Part shown: piece after piece, positions 44,105 to 52,273 of the stretch
How positions within the stretch are numbered: the stretch's first letter is position 1
Layout of the letters: each line of letters opens with the position of its first letter
NCBI GenBank assembly: GCA_947053345.1
Contig: CAMRSM010000004.1
Coordinates: 1 to 64,000, forward strand
Reading direction: 5' to 3'
Length of the DNA: 64,000 nt
From: an uncultured Lachnospiraceae bacterium
GTDB lineage: Bacteria > Bacillota > Clostridia > Lachnospirales > Lachnospiraceae
Made by a program: the position numbers and the translations under genes
The notes under the pieces: model-generated
Databases searched by the model: none
Seen by the model: only the letters and a program-made list of their open reading frames with translations
What the model was told of the DNA's origin: nothing

Positions 44105-45156
44105 TCAGCCGTCTCCGTATGTTTCATTTTCCTCCGCTTTTGTTTGCTAAACTTTGCAATATCCTTATTCCGCTGCTGTTTATGCCGCAGGAAAGCCGTC
44201 TTGTTATCCGAATATTTTGCCTCAGATTTCAGGCGAACATAGCTTTCCCAGCGCTTACTTGATAATTCGCCGTTTGCAATCGCCTCCCTGACTGCACATC
44301 CCGGCTCTGTGCGGTGTTTGCAATCGCTGAACTTACATTTTCCCAAATATTGTTCTACATCGGAAAATGCTTCCCCCAACCCGTTTGAAACATCCCACAT
44401 CCCCAGTTCACGCATACCGGGTGTATCAATGACCATCGCACCGTTTTTCAGCATGATCAGCTGACGGTGGGTTGTGGTGTGCCGTCCTTTACTGTCATTT
44501 TCACGGATTCCATTGACCGTCATAACCTCTTCGCCCGCAAGTGCATTGACGAGGCTTGATTTCCCCACCCCGGATGAGCCGAGAAACACGATGGTTTTCC
44601 CAGGCATCATATAATCCGCCAGCGCGTCAAGACCCAACCCTGTTTTTGAGCTTACCGCATGTACGGACATTCCCGCTGTCAGACGCTCCACGCTCCGGAC
44701 ATACGAACCATACTCCTCCACAAGATCTGCTTTTGTTAATACCACAACCGGAACCGCTCCCGATTGCCATGCCAAAGTCAGATACCGTTCCAGACGCTTT
44801 TCGTTAAAATCCTGATTCAATGACTGCATGATAAATACATGATCAAAATTTGACGCAACTGCCTGCTCGCCCCGCCCCGGTGTAGGGTCTCTCCGGGAGA
44901 AAAATGTCCTTCGTGGCAATGTCCGTATAATCTGGCTGTCACCATTTGGGATATAATTTATCAAAACCCAATCTCCGGTTGTCGGAAATTCTTCGAAACC
45001 TCCAAAATATTCTTTTGTTTTTAACCTTCCATAAGTCTCCCCATACTCACAAACCAGCGCGTACCGCTCTTTGTGGACGGCGGTTATTCTTGCCGGGATA
45101 CCCTGCATATTTTCCGGCACCATGTCCTGCATAAAGCCATAATTTCTCAAATCCAA
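44101..45156 (-). CDS. rsgA: Ribosome small-subunit GTPase RsgA
   Basis: The 351-residue circularly permuted GTPase acts in 30S subunit maturation. An N-terminal OB-fold precedes the G domain with G4 LTKADL, G1 FLGSSGVGKSSL, switch region GRHTTTHRQL and G3 DTPGMREL. The C-terminal zinc site is CKFSDCKH...GC, followed by a basic tail. I start it at TTG 45156, 9 nt after GGAGG. The leader (45157-45516) holds a small ORF and hairpins that suggest attenuation, unusual for rsgA. It may be an accessory copy beside a housekeeping one elsewhere; this cannot be tested here. Confidence 0.92.
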   Translation of the reverse strand: MDLRNYGFMQDMVPENMQGIPARITAVHKERYALVCEYGETYGRLKTKEYFGGFEEFPTTGDWVLINYIPNGDSQIIRTLPRRTFFSRRDPTPGRGEQAVASNFDHVFIMQSLNQDFNEKRLERYLTLAWQSGAVPVVVLTKADLVEEYGSYVRSVERLTAGMSVHAVSSKTGLGLDALADYMMPGKTIVFLGSSGVGKSSLVNALAGEEVMTVNGIRENDSKGRHTTTHRQLIMLKNGAMVIDTPGMRELGMWDVSNGLGEAFSDVEQYLGKCKFSDCKHRTEPGCAVREAIANGELSSKRWESYVRLKSEAKYSDNKTAFLRHKQQRNKDIAKFSKQKRRKMKHTETAE

Positions 45157-45255
45157 TTTTATAATCCTCCATCATCATTTTTACTATTCCGGTCATTTGA
45201 AATACTCTCATAATAAACATCTCTCCTTTCTGAAATCAGCACCCAAAAATGGGCG

Positions 45256-45303
45256 CAAAAATGCCGCAGAAAGCAGCCCTTATCTGTTGCTACTTCCTGC
45301 GGC
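45256..45303 (-). terminator. Attenuator-like terminator in the rsgA leader
   Basis: GCCGCAGGAAGTAGC (45303-45289) pairs over 15 positions, two of them wobbles, with GCTGCTTTCTGCGGC (45277-45263), followed by a U-run (45261-45257). It sits between the leader peptide and rsgA. A weaker hairpin, CACAC/GTGTG, lies at 45325-45341. Confidence 0.65.
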
Positions 45304-45445
45304 TGACGATAGGCACAAAAATAACACACCTATTGAGTGTGCTACAACCGAAAGTTATAGTATTCACGAAAGGTTACTTGGAAACGGCACAACAACAAAA
45401 ACAGGTCATACGCCCCGGGAATTGTTCGTACCACATATTCTGTTT

Positions 45446-45478
45446 TTACGTCTCGGACACCTCATAAAAAACAGTCAT
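45446..45478 (-). CDS. Leader peptide ORF (10 codons) upstream of rsgA
   Basis: ATG at 45478 follows a strong AAAGGAGG site and encodes MTVFYEVSET before a stop at 45446. Its position between promoter and terminator hairpin is that of a leader peptide in translation-coupled attenuation. A second ORF with AAAGGAGAG starts at 45211 and overlaps the rsgA start in another frame. Confidence 0.55.
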   Translation of the reverse strand: MTVFYEVSET

Positions 45479-45522
45479 ATTAAAATCCTCCTTTCGAAAT
45501 CCGCCGAAGCATATTTAAGAAA

Positions 45523-45551
45523 ATTATAACATATGCAAGAATAAAATGCAA
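45523..45551 (-). promoter_or_regulatory. Promoter of the rsgA-GNAT operon
   Basis: TTGCAT (45551-45546), a 17-nt spacer and TATAAT (45528-45523) with an upstream TGT form an extended -10 promoter, giving a leader of about 360 nt before rsgA. Confidence 0.75.
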
Positions 45552-45655
45552 TAACTTCCCTGTATTTTTTCCGAACTGGATTAGCACTGCGATTGCTTTT
45601 CCCAACTGCCTGCCTGTGCCGTCATATCCCCCATACAGAAACAAAGAAAAAAATC

Positions 45656-45777
45656 ATGGCAAGTTAAAAGAAAAACGTAACTTCTTGTGCAAATCCCCCC
45701 TGACCAAGACGGAAGTCAACATCCGCTATCTTCCAGAGTTTATACATTTATCCAAGCATCAGAACATAACAAGGTAA
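45656..45777 (+). pseudogene. Decayed cupin gene fragment
   Basis: The sequence can be aligned with the cupin gene at 39752-39900: the ATGGCAA start, AACGTAACTTC, CCTGACC..GCGGAAGTCA-like stretch, ATCTTCC, and CATCAGAACATAAC all correspond. An early stop (ATGGCAAGTTAA) and a deletion of about 20 bp destroy the frame. It is a degraded duplicate or a remnant of the same mobile segment. Confidence 0.6.
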
Positions 45778-46106
45778 TTTATCCCGTTCTTTGTTTAAAA
45801 GACAAAATGTCATTGGTGTGGGACTTATAGTTCGCAGCCGGATGCGTATATCCTCTGCTGCGCTAACTGCTAGGAATTTTTATCTGCTAATATTTAAGGC
45901 GGCAAAGGAAATGAACAATACCAATCTAAGACAAGCACAGGTCTATGGAAAACTAAACCTCCTATTCAATACGACCATCAGACACGAAAGTAATGGCTAT
46001 CTCCCGTGTCTGAAAGTTTAATTGTTCATTTCAACCTGTTAAATGTGTTCCCTTTTCTCCAATTTCTTTGTCTCTTCATTTAAAGTCTTCTCAGACAAAA
46101 AATGTT
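45778..46106. other. Intergenic region with a hairpin, no clear gene
   Basis: CAGACACG and CGTGTCTG (about 45980-46013) form a stem with an A/T-rich right side. A 76-codon frame at 45791-46021 (plus) has no ribosome site and no family resemblance. Confidence 0.4.
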
Positions 46107-46232
46107 TTATCCAAAGATTACTTTCTTTCTGCAGTCCATAGTCTTAAAAATCGGTCTGAGTTCCTTAACCTTTACCTGTTCGACTTCCTTGACTTTTACC
46201 TGCTCATCAAGTTCAATCTTCCTGATTCTCAT
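46107..46232 (-). CDS. 41-residue peptide, possible exported or precursor peptide
   Basis: ATG at 46232 lies 8 nt after AAAGGAGG and overlaps the 3' end of the ABC transporter gene. The product is charged, with an 8-residue repeat (EQVKVKEV EQVKVKEL), then LRPIFKTMDCRKKVIFG with a single Cys. A charged leader with a short variable C-terminal core, placed directly after a dedicated ABC transporter, is the layout of ribosomally made peptide precursors. No maturase is certain nearby, so this is an inference. Confidence 0.5.
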   Translation of the reverse strand: MRIRKIELDEQVKVKEVEQVKVKELRPIFKTMDCRKKVIFG

Positions 46233-47850
46233 CCTTTTCCCCTCCTTTCCCGGAAATTAACAAACCAACCTTTTTGTTGGAAAGTTTCTCAAATTCATCC
46301 TTGTGTGAAACTGCAACAACCCCAATCTCATACTTTTTTGCAAAAGCAACAATATTTCTCGCCACCTTTTCTGCAGTCGCTGTGTCAAGTGAGGCAGTCA
46401 CTTCATCCAAAAGTAAAAATCTCGGTTTTCTAATAATTGCCCTTGCAAGCGTAATACGTTGCATCTCTCCACCGCTTACATTCCCCCCTATCCAATCAAT
46501 TTCCTTTTCCAGACCGTATTCCTCAATCATTTCCTCCAATACACATACTTGGATGACTTCTTTTAATAATTCCTCCGGAAATTCTTCTCCTAAAATAATA
46601 TTTTCTTTAATACTTTCTGTAAATAAGAACGGTCTCTGCTCCACGAATGAAATATTAGCATACCTCACTTCGTCTGGAATTAGATTTTGAATAGTATTAT
46701 CATAACAGCATTCACAACCTTCTGGTCGAATATAACCCATAATTATCTTTAACAGGGTACTTTTTCCAGAACCACTTGGTCCCTGTACGGATATTATATC
46801 ACCGCGCCCAATCTGAAAACAAATATTTTTTATTAATGCCCTTCCGCCTATTTCCAATTCTGTTATCTTAACATCAATTTTTTCCATCCTCGGAATAATC
46901 ATTTCTCCGAAATAAGGTTCAACGATCTTTCCAAGTTTTTTTTCCCTAGCTTTATTTTCTTTGTATAAAGTTACAGAATCCGCAATCTCCCTCATTGGTT
47001 CCTGCATCAACCCAACAATCGAATAAATAGCAACAACCGCCCCAACGGAAACTAAATTTCTTCCTCGAAGCCAAAAACCTGCCAGCAAGACAATAATCGG
47101 AAATATAACTGTCATAACATCATAAATAACTACATAGAGAGAATACCAAAAATCTCTGGCGATGTCATTTTTATATTTTTGTGCTGAAAGTCCATCCCTA
47201 TATTTCTTTGAATAATACTTTTCACGACGGAATGTTTTTATAACTGAAATCCCCTGGAAACTTTGAACAATCTTATCATTGATATCTGCCTCCAAATTTT
47301 CAGATATCGCAGTACGTGCTGCCAGTTTTTTTGAAATCAAAGAGGTAAATATAATAAGAAGAAAAATACTTGATATAACAAACAGCGAAAATAATATATT
47401 ATACGAAATAATTGTTCCAAACAGAATTAGCAATGTGACGATCTGCACAATCAGCATTGGCCAAAACGTAGCATAATAAACTCCAACCCCTTCCGCCAAA
47501 GTGATTGTTGAATAGGTAATATCCCCTACTCCTTTGTCCGTGAAATAATCCAATTGCTTCATCAGAAAATTTCCATAAACATATTCGATTGACAATCGAC
47601 TTGCTTTTTTTACAACACAATTATAAAGAAACCAATAACCAAAATTGAAGATCATATAAAAAATGCATAAAGCACCAGCATATAAAACTATTCTCATAAA
47701 ACCTTCAGATTGTAAACCCTCCAGCTGGCTAATTATATTTTCGATTTTTCTTGCAATACTAACCATACAAAAATTTGTAACCATAGAAAAAATAATAAAT
47801 ATTACCGTTGTTTTCCAGGTGCTTTTAAGAATAGTTTTCTTTAAGTTCAT
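46213..47850 (-). CDS. ABC transporter, fused permease and ATPase
   Basis: The half-transporter has an N-terminal six-helix exporter domain (about 1-310) and a C-terminal ATPase: Walker A VQGPSGSGKSTLL, Q-loop FVEQRPFLF, signature VSGGEMQRITLARA, Walker B FLLLDEVTASLD and the switch His in VAVSHKDEF. It belongs to the type IV exporter group that secretes peptides, lipids or drugs, probably as a homodimer. There is no N-terminal C39 peptidase. I choose ATG 47850, 11 nt after GAGGAGG; a GTG at 47859 is closer. It overlaps the upstream Cys-rich gene and the downstream 41-codon ORF. The genes are AT-rich relative to neighbours, suggesting acquisition. Confidence 0.88.
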   Translation of the reverse strand: MNLKKTILKSTWKTTVIFIIFSMVTNFCMVSIARKIENIISQLEGLQSEGFMRIVLYAGALCIFYMIFNFGYWFLYNCVVKKASRLSIEYVYGNFLMKQLDYFTDKGVGDITYSTITLAEGVGVYYATFWPMLIVQIVTLLILFGTIISYNILFSLFVISSIFLLIIFTSLISKKLAARTAISENLEADINDKIVQSFQGISVIKTFRREKYYSKKYRDGLSAQKYKNDIARDFWYSLYVVIYDVMTVIFPIIVLLAGFWLRGRNLVSVGAVVAIYSIVGLMQEPMREIADSVTLYKENKAREKKLGKIVEPYFGEMIIPRMEKIDVKITELEIGGRALIKNICFQIGRGDIISVQGPSGSGKSTLLKIIMGYIRPEGCECCYDNTIQNLIPDEVRYANISFVEQRPFLFTESIKENIILGEEFPEELLKEVIQVCVLEEMIEEYGLEKEIDWIGGNVSGGEMQRITLARAIIRKPRFLLLDEVTASLDTATAEKVARNIVAFAKKYEIGVVAVSHKDEFEKLSNKKVGLLISGKGGEKDENQED

Positions 47851-48112
47851 AAATCTCACATCCTCCTCTATTCGAAAGATCCAGTAAAAAATCTGTCAGA
47901 GTATAATAATCAATAAATGTATTATCCAAGAATTTTACTCTATGCTTCCTAAATCCATCGTAATAATTTATTAATTTTGTTTCTAATAACTTGCAAATCC
48001 CTGGATTCTTTTTTTTATTTAATGGACAACGAAAACAAATTCCTTTTCTTATTTTTATAGGATGATAAACTTCTGATATATGACAAACAGGATTTTGATT
48101 TCCTTTCCACAT
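47825..48112 (-). CDS. Cysteine-rich 95-residue protein upstream of the ABC transporter
   Basis: The small protein has VCHISEVYHPIKIRKGICFR, then CPLNKKKNPGICKLLE: four Cys in an arrangement recalling the auxiliary Fe-S (SPASM-like) domain of radical SAM peptide maturases, followed by a helical tail. No radical SAM domain (CxxxCxxC) is present, so it may be a truncated maturase or a separate small protein. The ribosome site is weak (AAGG, 10 nt). It overlaps the ABC gene by 26 bp, so the two are co-translated. Confidence 0.5.
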   Translation of the reverse strand: MWKGNQNPVCHISEVYHPIKIRKGICFRCPLNKKKNPGICKLLETKLINYYDGFRKHRVKFLDNTFIDYYTLTDFLLDLSNRGGCEIYELKENYS

Positions 48113-48126
48113 GCTATGTACCTTAT

Positions 48127-48179
48127 ATTATAGCCTAAAATCTACTTTATGATATTAACGCTATCAATAGCATATCATA
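48127..48179 (-). promoter_or_regulatory. Promoter -10 and dyad operator of the ABC transporter operon
   Basis: TATAAT (48132-48127) lies 15 nt before the first start codon. Upstream, nested inverted repeats TATGATAT/ATATCATA (48148-48155, 48172-48179) and GCTAT/ATAGC (48160-48164, 48167-48171) cover the -35 position, as expected for a repressor site. Confidence 0.5.
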
Positions 48180-48421
48180 AACTTTGGTAAAAGTCCACAT
48201 ATTTTATTTAAATTTTTACTATACACTCATGCAACCACGACTGATATGTGAATGAATATATCATAAACAGAGTGCTGCCAAAGCGTGAAACCTGTACAAG
48301 TTTTTATTTATTCATAAACGCTTTGTATTAACATTCAATTCTTGATTTTTTCCGCAAACTCATTTGTTTCTTTAACAGAATGTTTATCCATGCGCTTGTT
48401 GTGCCATAAAAACAAATTTCC
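48180..48421. other. AT-rich intergenic region, no gene seen
   Basis: Only a weak hairpin (CAAAGCG/CGCTTTG, about 48277-48331) and short frames without ribosome sites are visible. Confidence 0.4.
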
Positions 48422-48450
48422 TTGCATCCATACAAAAAATATGTTATCCT
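48422..48450 (+). promoter_or_regulatory. Promoter of the cytidine deaminase gene
   Basis: TTGCAT (48422-48427), a 17-nt spacer and TATCCT (48445-48450) lie about 145 nt before the start. Confidence 0.5.
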
Positions 48451-48597
48451 GATATCAAATTATAAGAGAAGTTATAAGAAGAGCCAGATAACAGCAAACG
48501 ACCCGGACAAACAAGAAATTCCCTTTTCACAATTATCCGTACCCTGAATATTTCTTATCATGCTGCCAAATTAGGAATTTATAAGGAGAATACATAA

Positions 48598-49032
48598 ATG
48601 AGAAACCTTGGAATTGAAAAAGAGATGTATCGCCGAGCCAAATCTTTGATAGAAAAACGCTATCCTACCGGATGGGGCGGTGCCGGGGTAGTACATACAG
48701 CGAACGGAAATTATTTTACGAGTGTCAGCATTGATACAGCGAACGCTTCCGCTGTTTTGTGTATTGAAACAGGTGCAATGTTAGAGGCCCATAAATACAA
48801 CGAAAGGGTTACGCATTGTATGTGTTTGGTGCGGGAAGATGAAAATGCACCTTATAAAGTCCTTTCCCCCTGCGGAATATGCCAGGAACGTTTAAGGTTT
48901 TGGGGCGAGGATGTGCAAGTGGCAGTTACTACCGATGAGGAGTCCCTGCATTTTGTCACACTGGGTCATTTGCAGCCATACCATTGGACAAAAGCGTATC
49001 CTGCCCATACATTGGAACACTTTGAGCAATAG
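48598..49032 (+). CDS. Cytidine/blasticidin-S deaminase family protein
   Basis: The 144-residue zinc deaminase has the catalytic CIETGAMLEAH (C-x-E form) and the second zinc motif PCGICQERL, spaced as in cytidine deaminase-like enzymes. The flanking HWTKAYPAHTLEHF is unlike classical Cdd. It probably deaminates a cytosine nucleoside or an analogue; enzymes of this group include blasticidin S deaminase. AAGGAG lies upstream. GH30 follows 81 bp downstream but seems unrelated in function. Confidence 0.85.
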   Translation: MRNLGIEKEMYRRAKSLIEKRYPTGWGGAGVVHTANGNYFTSVSIDTANASAVLCIETGAMLEAHKYNERVTHCMCLVREDENAPYKVLSPCGICQERLRFWGEDVQVAVTTDEESLHFVTLGHLQPYHWTKAYPAHTLEHFEQ

Positions 49033-49113
49033 CACCAGAAACACTTACCCGAAAATAAACAGATTAACACAACCAAAAAGCCTCACTACCATAGCACAAG
49101 GGGGATCCTCTCA

Positions 49114-50649
49114 ATGAAAAAACTTTGCAAACTATTTTTACTTACGCTCTTCCTGCCGCTTTCCGCCTGTGGCAGCGAGCCGGATGCCGTGAAAGAGCCG
49201 GAAACGCCCCAGGTATCCGCCGGCGTGGAAACAACACATACACCGACCCATACCACAGCTCCAACGGGGGAAACGACACCGGAAGCGGAAACACCGCCGG
49301 ATGAAACATACCTGCAATACACCTTCCAACCGGACAAAAAGCACCAGACGATCGACGGCTTCGGCGGCGCGTTTACATGGTATTCCGATCAGGTATTCAG
49401 CGCCGGGAAAAATACCGATGGTTTGCTGGACGCATTTTTTACGGACGCAAAGATGTCCGTCATCCGATTTAAAAATGAATATGCCTACCGCACCGAAGAC
49501 TACGCGGGAAATGTCGGCCCGATGCTTCGAATATACGAAGCGGCTGCGGAGCGCGCGGCAAATTACGGCGAGGAGCCGACCATCCTGCTCTCCTGCTGGT
49601 CACCGCCTGCCGGTCTAAAATCCAACCAAAGCATTGACGGCGGCGGTTCGCTTGCCAAACATGAGGACGGCACTTACATGTATGAAGAATACGCCAGATG
49701 GTGGGTGGACTCGGTAAAATTTTACCGCGACTGGGACATTAAGATTGATTACGTGTCCATACAAAACGAATGCGACTTTGTGGCAGGCTACGACGGCTGT
49801 GAATTCGCACCCACAGAAACCGATACCCAAGCCTCCTACGCCAAAGCATTTCTTGCAGTATATGACGCGATGCAGGCAGAATTTGGGGACGAAGCACCAA
49901 AGATGATCGCACCGGAAACAATGTCCTGCGAGCCGTTAAGGTTGTATGATTATGTAAAAGAAATAATTGAGACAAAACCGGAAAGCATTTACGGAATTGG
50001 ATACCACCTTTATGTCGGCGGGGATTCGGACGAGGAAAATAATACGGTAAAATACGACTCCTTCCTCTGGAATTTCATGGACATGGAAAAATATTTCGGT
50101 GAATACGGGTATGCACGCTGGCAGACGGAATTTTTCCGCGGCCGCGGGCTCCAGACCGCCGCGCTGATCAACAACGCGATGACGCAGGCGGATATGAACG
50201 CGTACATTTATTGGAGCGCCGTATGGCCGAACGATAACGCGGATTTCGAAACCGGGGAATTGATTGGGCTGCATAATAAAAACAAGGACGGCTGGAATAT
50301 CTGCGCGGATTACTATGCACTGCGCCATTTCTCTGAATTTATCCGTCCGGGGTATACCCGCGTGGAAGCGTCCATGCAGGGCGGCATGGATTTCAAAACC
50401 TCGGCATATATGAGTGAGGATGGAAAAACACTGGTTTTGGTGGTGATCAACTTAGGGGATACCGAGGAAACATTACAGATCCCGACAGGGGAACAACATC
50501 TTGCAGAAAGTCTTGTGTACCAGTCAGTGCTCGGGCTCGAGGATTCCTCCAAGAATATACTGTACCAAAAGATCGGGGCACTCCAAGCGGATCATACAGT
50601 GAAGCTCCCGGGCGAGAGTATTACAACCGTTGTGCTTACTTTTGAGTAG
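49114..50649 (+). CDS. GH30 xylanase-like lipoprotein
   Basis: The 511-residue secreted lipoprotein has a signal ending PLSACG (Cys19), a Thr/Pro-rich linker (about 25-65), and a GH30 barrel with IDGFGGAFTWYS at its start, the acid/base in YVSIQNECDF, the nucleophile in RWQTEFFRG and a C-terminal beta domain. GH30 enzymes of this kind cut xylan or glucuronoxylan. This would complement the GH10 enzyme at 3562-4890. GGGGG precedes the ATG. It ends at the bidirectional terminator at 50731-50767. Other GH30 specificities (beta-glucanase, xylobiohydrolase) cannot be excluded. Confidence 0.85.
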   Translation: MKKLCKLFLLTLFLPLSACGSEPDAVKEPETPQVSAGVETTHTPTHTTAPTGETTPEAETPPDETYLQYTFQPDKKHQTIDGFGGAFTWYSDQVFSAGKNTDGLLDAFFTDAKMSVIRFKNEYAYRTEDYAGNVGPMLRIYEAAAERAANYGEEPTILLSCWSPPAGLKSNQSIDGGGSLAKHEDGTYMYEEYARWWVDSVKFYRDWDIKIDYVSIQNECDFVAGYDGCEFAPTETDTQASYAKAFLAVYDAMQAEFGDEAPKMIAPETMSCEPLRLYDYVKEIIETKPESIYGIGYHLYVGGDSDEENNTVKYDSFLWNFMDMEKYFGEYGYARWQTEFFRGRGLQTAALINNAMTQADMNAYIYWSAVWPNDNADFETGELIGLHNKNKDGWNICADYYALRHFSEFIRPGYTRVEASMQGGMDFKTSAYMSEDGKTLVLVVINLGDTEETLQIPTGEQHLAESLVYQSVLGLEDSSKNILYQKIGALQADHTVKLPGESITTVVLTFE

Positions 50650-50730
50650 GCGCAGCCGGAAAAAAAGCGGCTATACTTCATAAAATAATCAACAGGCATT
50701 AAAACAAATTTTTCCACTGCTAATCAACAC

Positions 50731-50767
50731 GAAAAAGCAATGTCCGGAATGCGGACATTGCTTTTTC
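50731..50767. terminator. Bidirectional terminator between GH30 and the phosphatase gene
   Basis: A perfect 10-bp stem, GCAATGTCCG (50737-50746) / CGGACATTGC (50752-50761), has a GAATG loop and is flanked by AAAAA and TTTTT, so it works in both directions. Confidence 0.85.
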
Positions 50768-50807
50768 ATATTCTACCACCCTCACGGTTTTCTATGGAAA
50801 ATGATGC

Positions 50808-52127
50808 TCACAAAAGCTTCCACCGAATCTTCTGAATGTCTTCATCACAGAGTCCAATTTTTCTAAAGTACTTGTCTGTGTCGCCATACATTTTTCTGAA
50901 TAAATTCAAAAATTCTTTCATATACATTTCGCAGGGTATCACAATATTCATATCAATTTCAGGATAGTTCTTATGTACCAATTCCAAACGTTCTTTGCCG
51001 TACTCCCTCGTAAGCACATAATTATCTATAATATCTTTATCACATACTCCTGCATGAAGGAGTAAAATTGCTGCAACTACACCCGTTCTGTCCTTTCCCG
51101 CAGTACAGTTAAACATCACGCCTGTTTTCGCAGCTGCAATACATCGAAACACCTCTGGGATGGCTTTTGATGATGCAATAGCCATATAACTCGCCGGAAC
51201 TTCATTCACCGATTCCGGTACACCGCTTCCCTCCTCTATCTGAAAATTACAATATGTAAAACCCTCTTTTCCTGCAAATCCACTTGGCTTTCGCGCGACA
51301 TCTTTGGCACCCCGCATATCAATAATTGTTGTAATCCCATGTGTTCTTAAATAATCATAATCTTCCTGACAGGGATAATTCTGGACATCACTGCGAATCA
51401 ATGATTCCTCACGGGTCAATATTCCCGATTTTGTACGACAACCACCTAAATCTCTCGTATTCTGTGTAGTTTTCAACAAACTAAATGGCATGCTATTCCA
51501 TGCTTTATCATAAGCATCCACATAGTGTTTACCTTCTTTGCTTGCTTTTAATTCCTTCGTACAATTCTCTTTTGCGATCGCTACAAATTCATCTGCCATT
51601 TCTGGCGTGAAGAAAAACGATTCCCCCTCCGGTTTATCACTATAATCCAATCCCATATCATTCAAAAATGGCTCTATTTCAAACGGATATATAGAATAGA
51701 TTTTTTCACATTCCAGTTTAGGAACCGACTTGATATCATTTTTTAAACCATATTTTTTTATAGCGTATGCGTTTATGAGGCGGTAATCATGATGAAGCCT
51801 CTCCACATTCCCCGGAATTGTAGGATTCCATTTGTACTTATCGTATATTATTTCTCGAAATATGAGATCCTGAATCAGATGCATGTAATATCCTAAATAC
51901 AGTTCATCTTCCATCTGATCGTTAAATTTTGCAAGATATCCATCCAAGTCATACATCTTTTTACTTTTCCCACAAACAAATCTTTTGAAATGGCTATCTG
52001 ATTTACAGAATTCAGGGTTGTAAGCGTCCGGTAATATACACCCTAATCGAAATCGATTGGTATCCTTTATCAAAAATTCCTTTATCAGTCCTTCTGCAAC
52101 AGCCAAGTGCAGCAATCTTGACGGCAT
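50808..52127 (-). CDS. Fusion of a phospholipase C-like domain with a tyrosine phosphatase
   Basis: The 439-residue protein has two parts. Residues 1 to about 200 resemble the zinc-dependent phospholipase C-like fold found in bacterial genomes (RLLHLAVAEGLIKEF, GCILPDAYNPEFCKSDSHF, HLIQDLIFREI). Residues about 220-439 are a bacterial tyrosine/lipid phosphatase with NTRDLGGCRTKSG and the P-loop CTAGKDRTGV (Cys-x5-Arg). Phosphatases of this type can act on phosphoinositides or phosphotyrosine. There is no secretion signal, so it is probably cytoplasmic. The start at 52127 follows AAAGG by 10 nt. The gene is AT-rich compared with its neighbours. Confidence 0.75.
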   Translation of the reverse strand: MPSRLLHLAVAEGLIKEFLIKDTNRFRLGCILPDAYNPEFCKSDSHFKRFVCGKSKKMYDLDGYLAKFNDQMEDELYLGYYMHLIQDLIFREIIYDKYKWNPTIPGNVERLHHDYRLINAYAIKKYGLKNDIKSVPKLECEKIYSIYPFEIEPFLNDMGLDYSDKPEGESFFFTPEMADEFVAIAKENCTKELKASKEGKHYVDAYDKAWNSMPFSLLKTTQNTRDLGGCRTKSGILTREESLIRSDVQNYPCQEDYDYLRTHGITTIIDMRGAKDVARKPSGFAGKEGFTYCNFQIEEGSGVPESVNEVPASYMAIASSKAIPEVFRCIAAAKTGVMFNCTAGKDRTGVVAAILLLHAGVCDKDIIDNYVLTREYGKERLELVHKNYPEIDMNIVIPCEMYMKEFLNLFRKMYGDTDKYFRKIGLCDEDIQKIRWKLL

Positions 52128-52273
52128 ATATTCACAACCTTTCAAATATGTTTAAAAGTGGTAAGAACCTTTCAATTTTGTTCTTACCACTTTTCGTCCA
52201 TAAGCACGAAATCATTCCATCCATATCAGACTTCATCCATGCTTTCCATGAAGTTCCCACCCCTGCCACCTAC

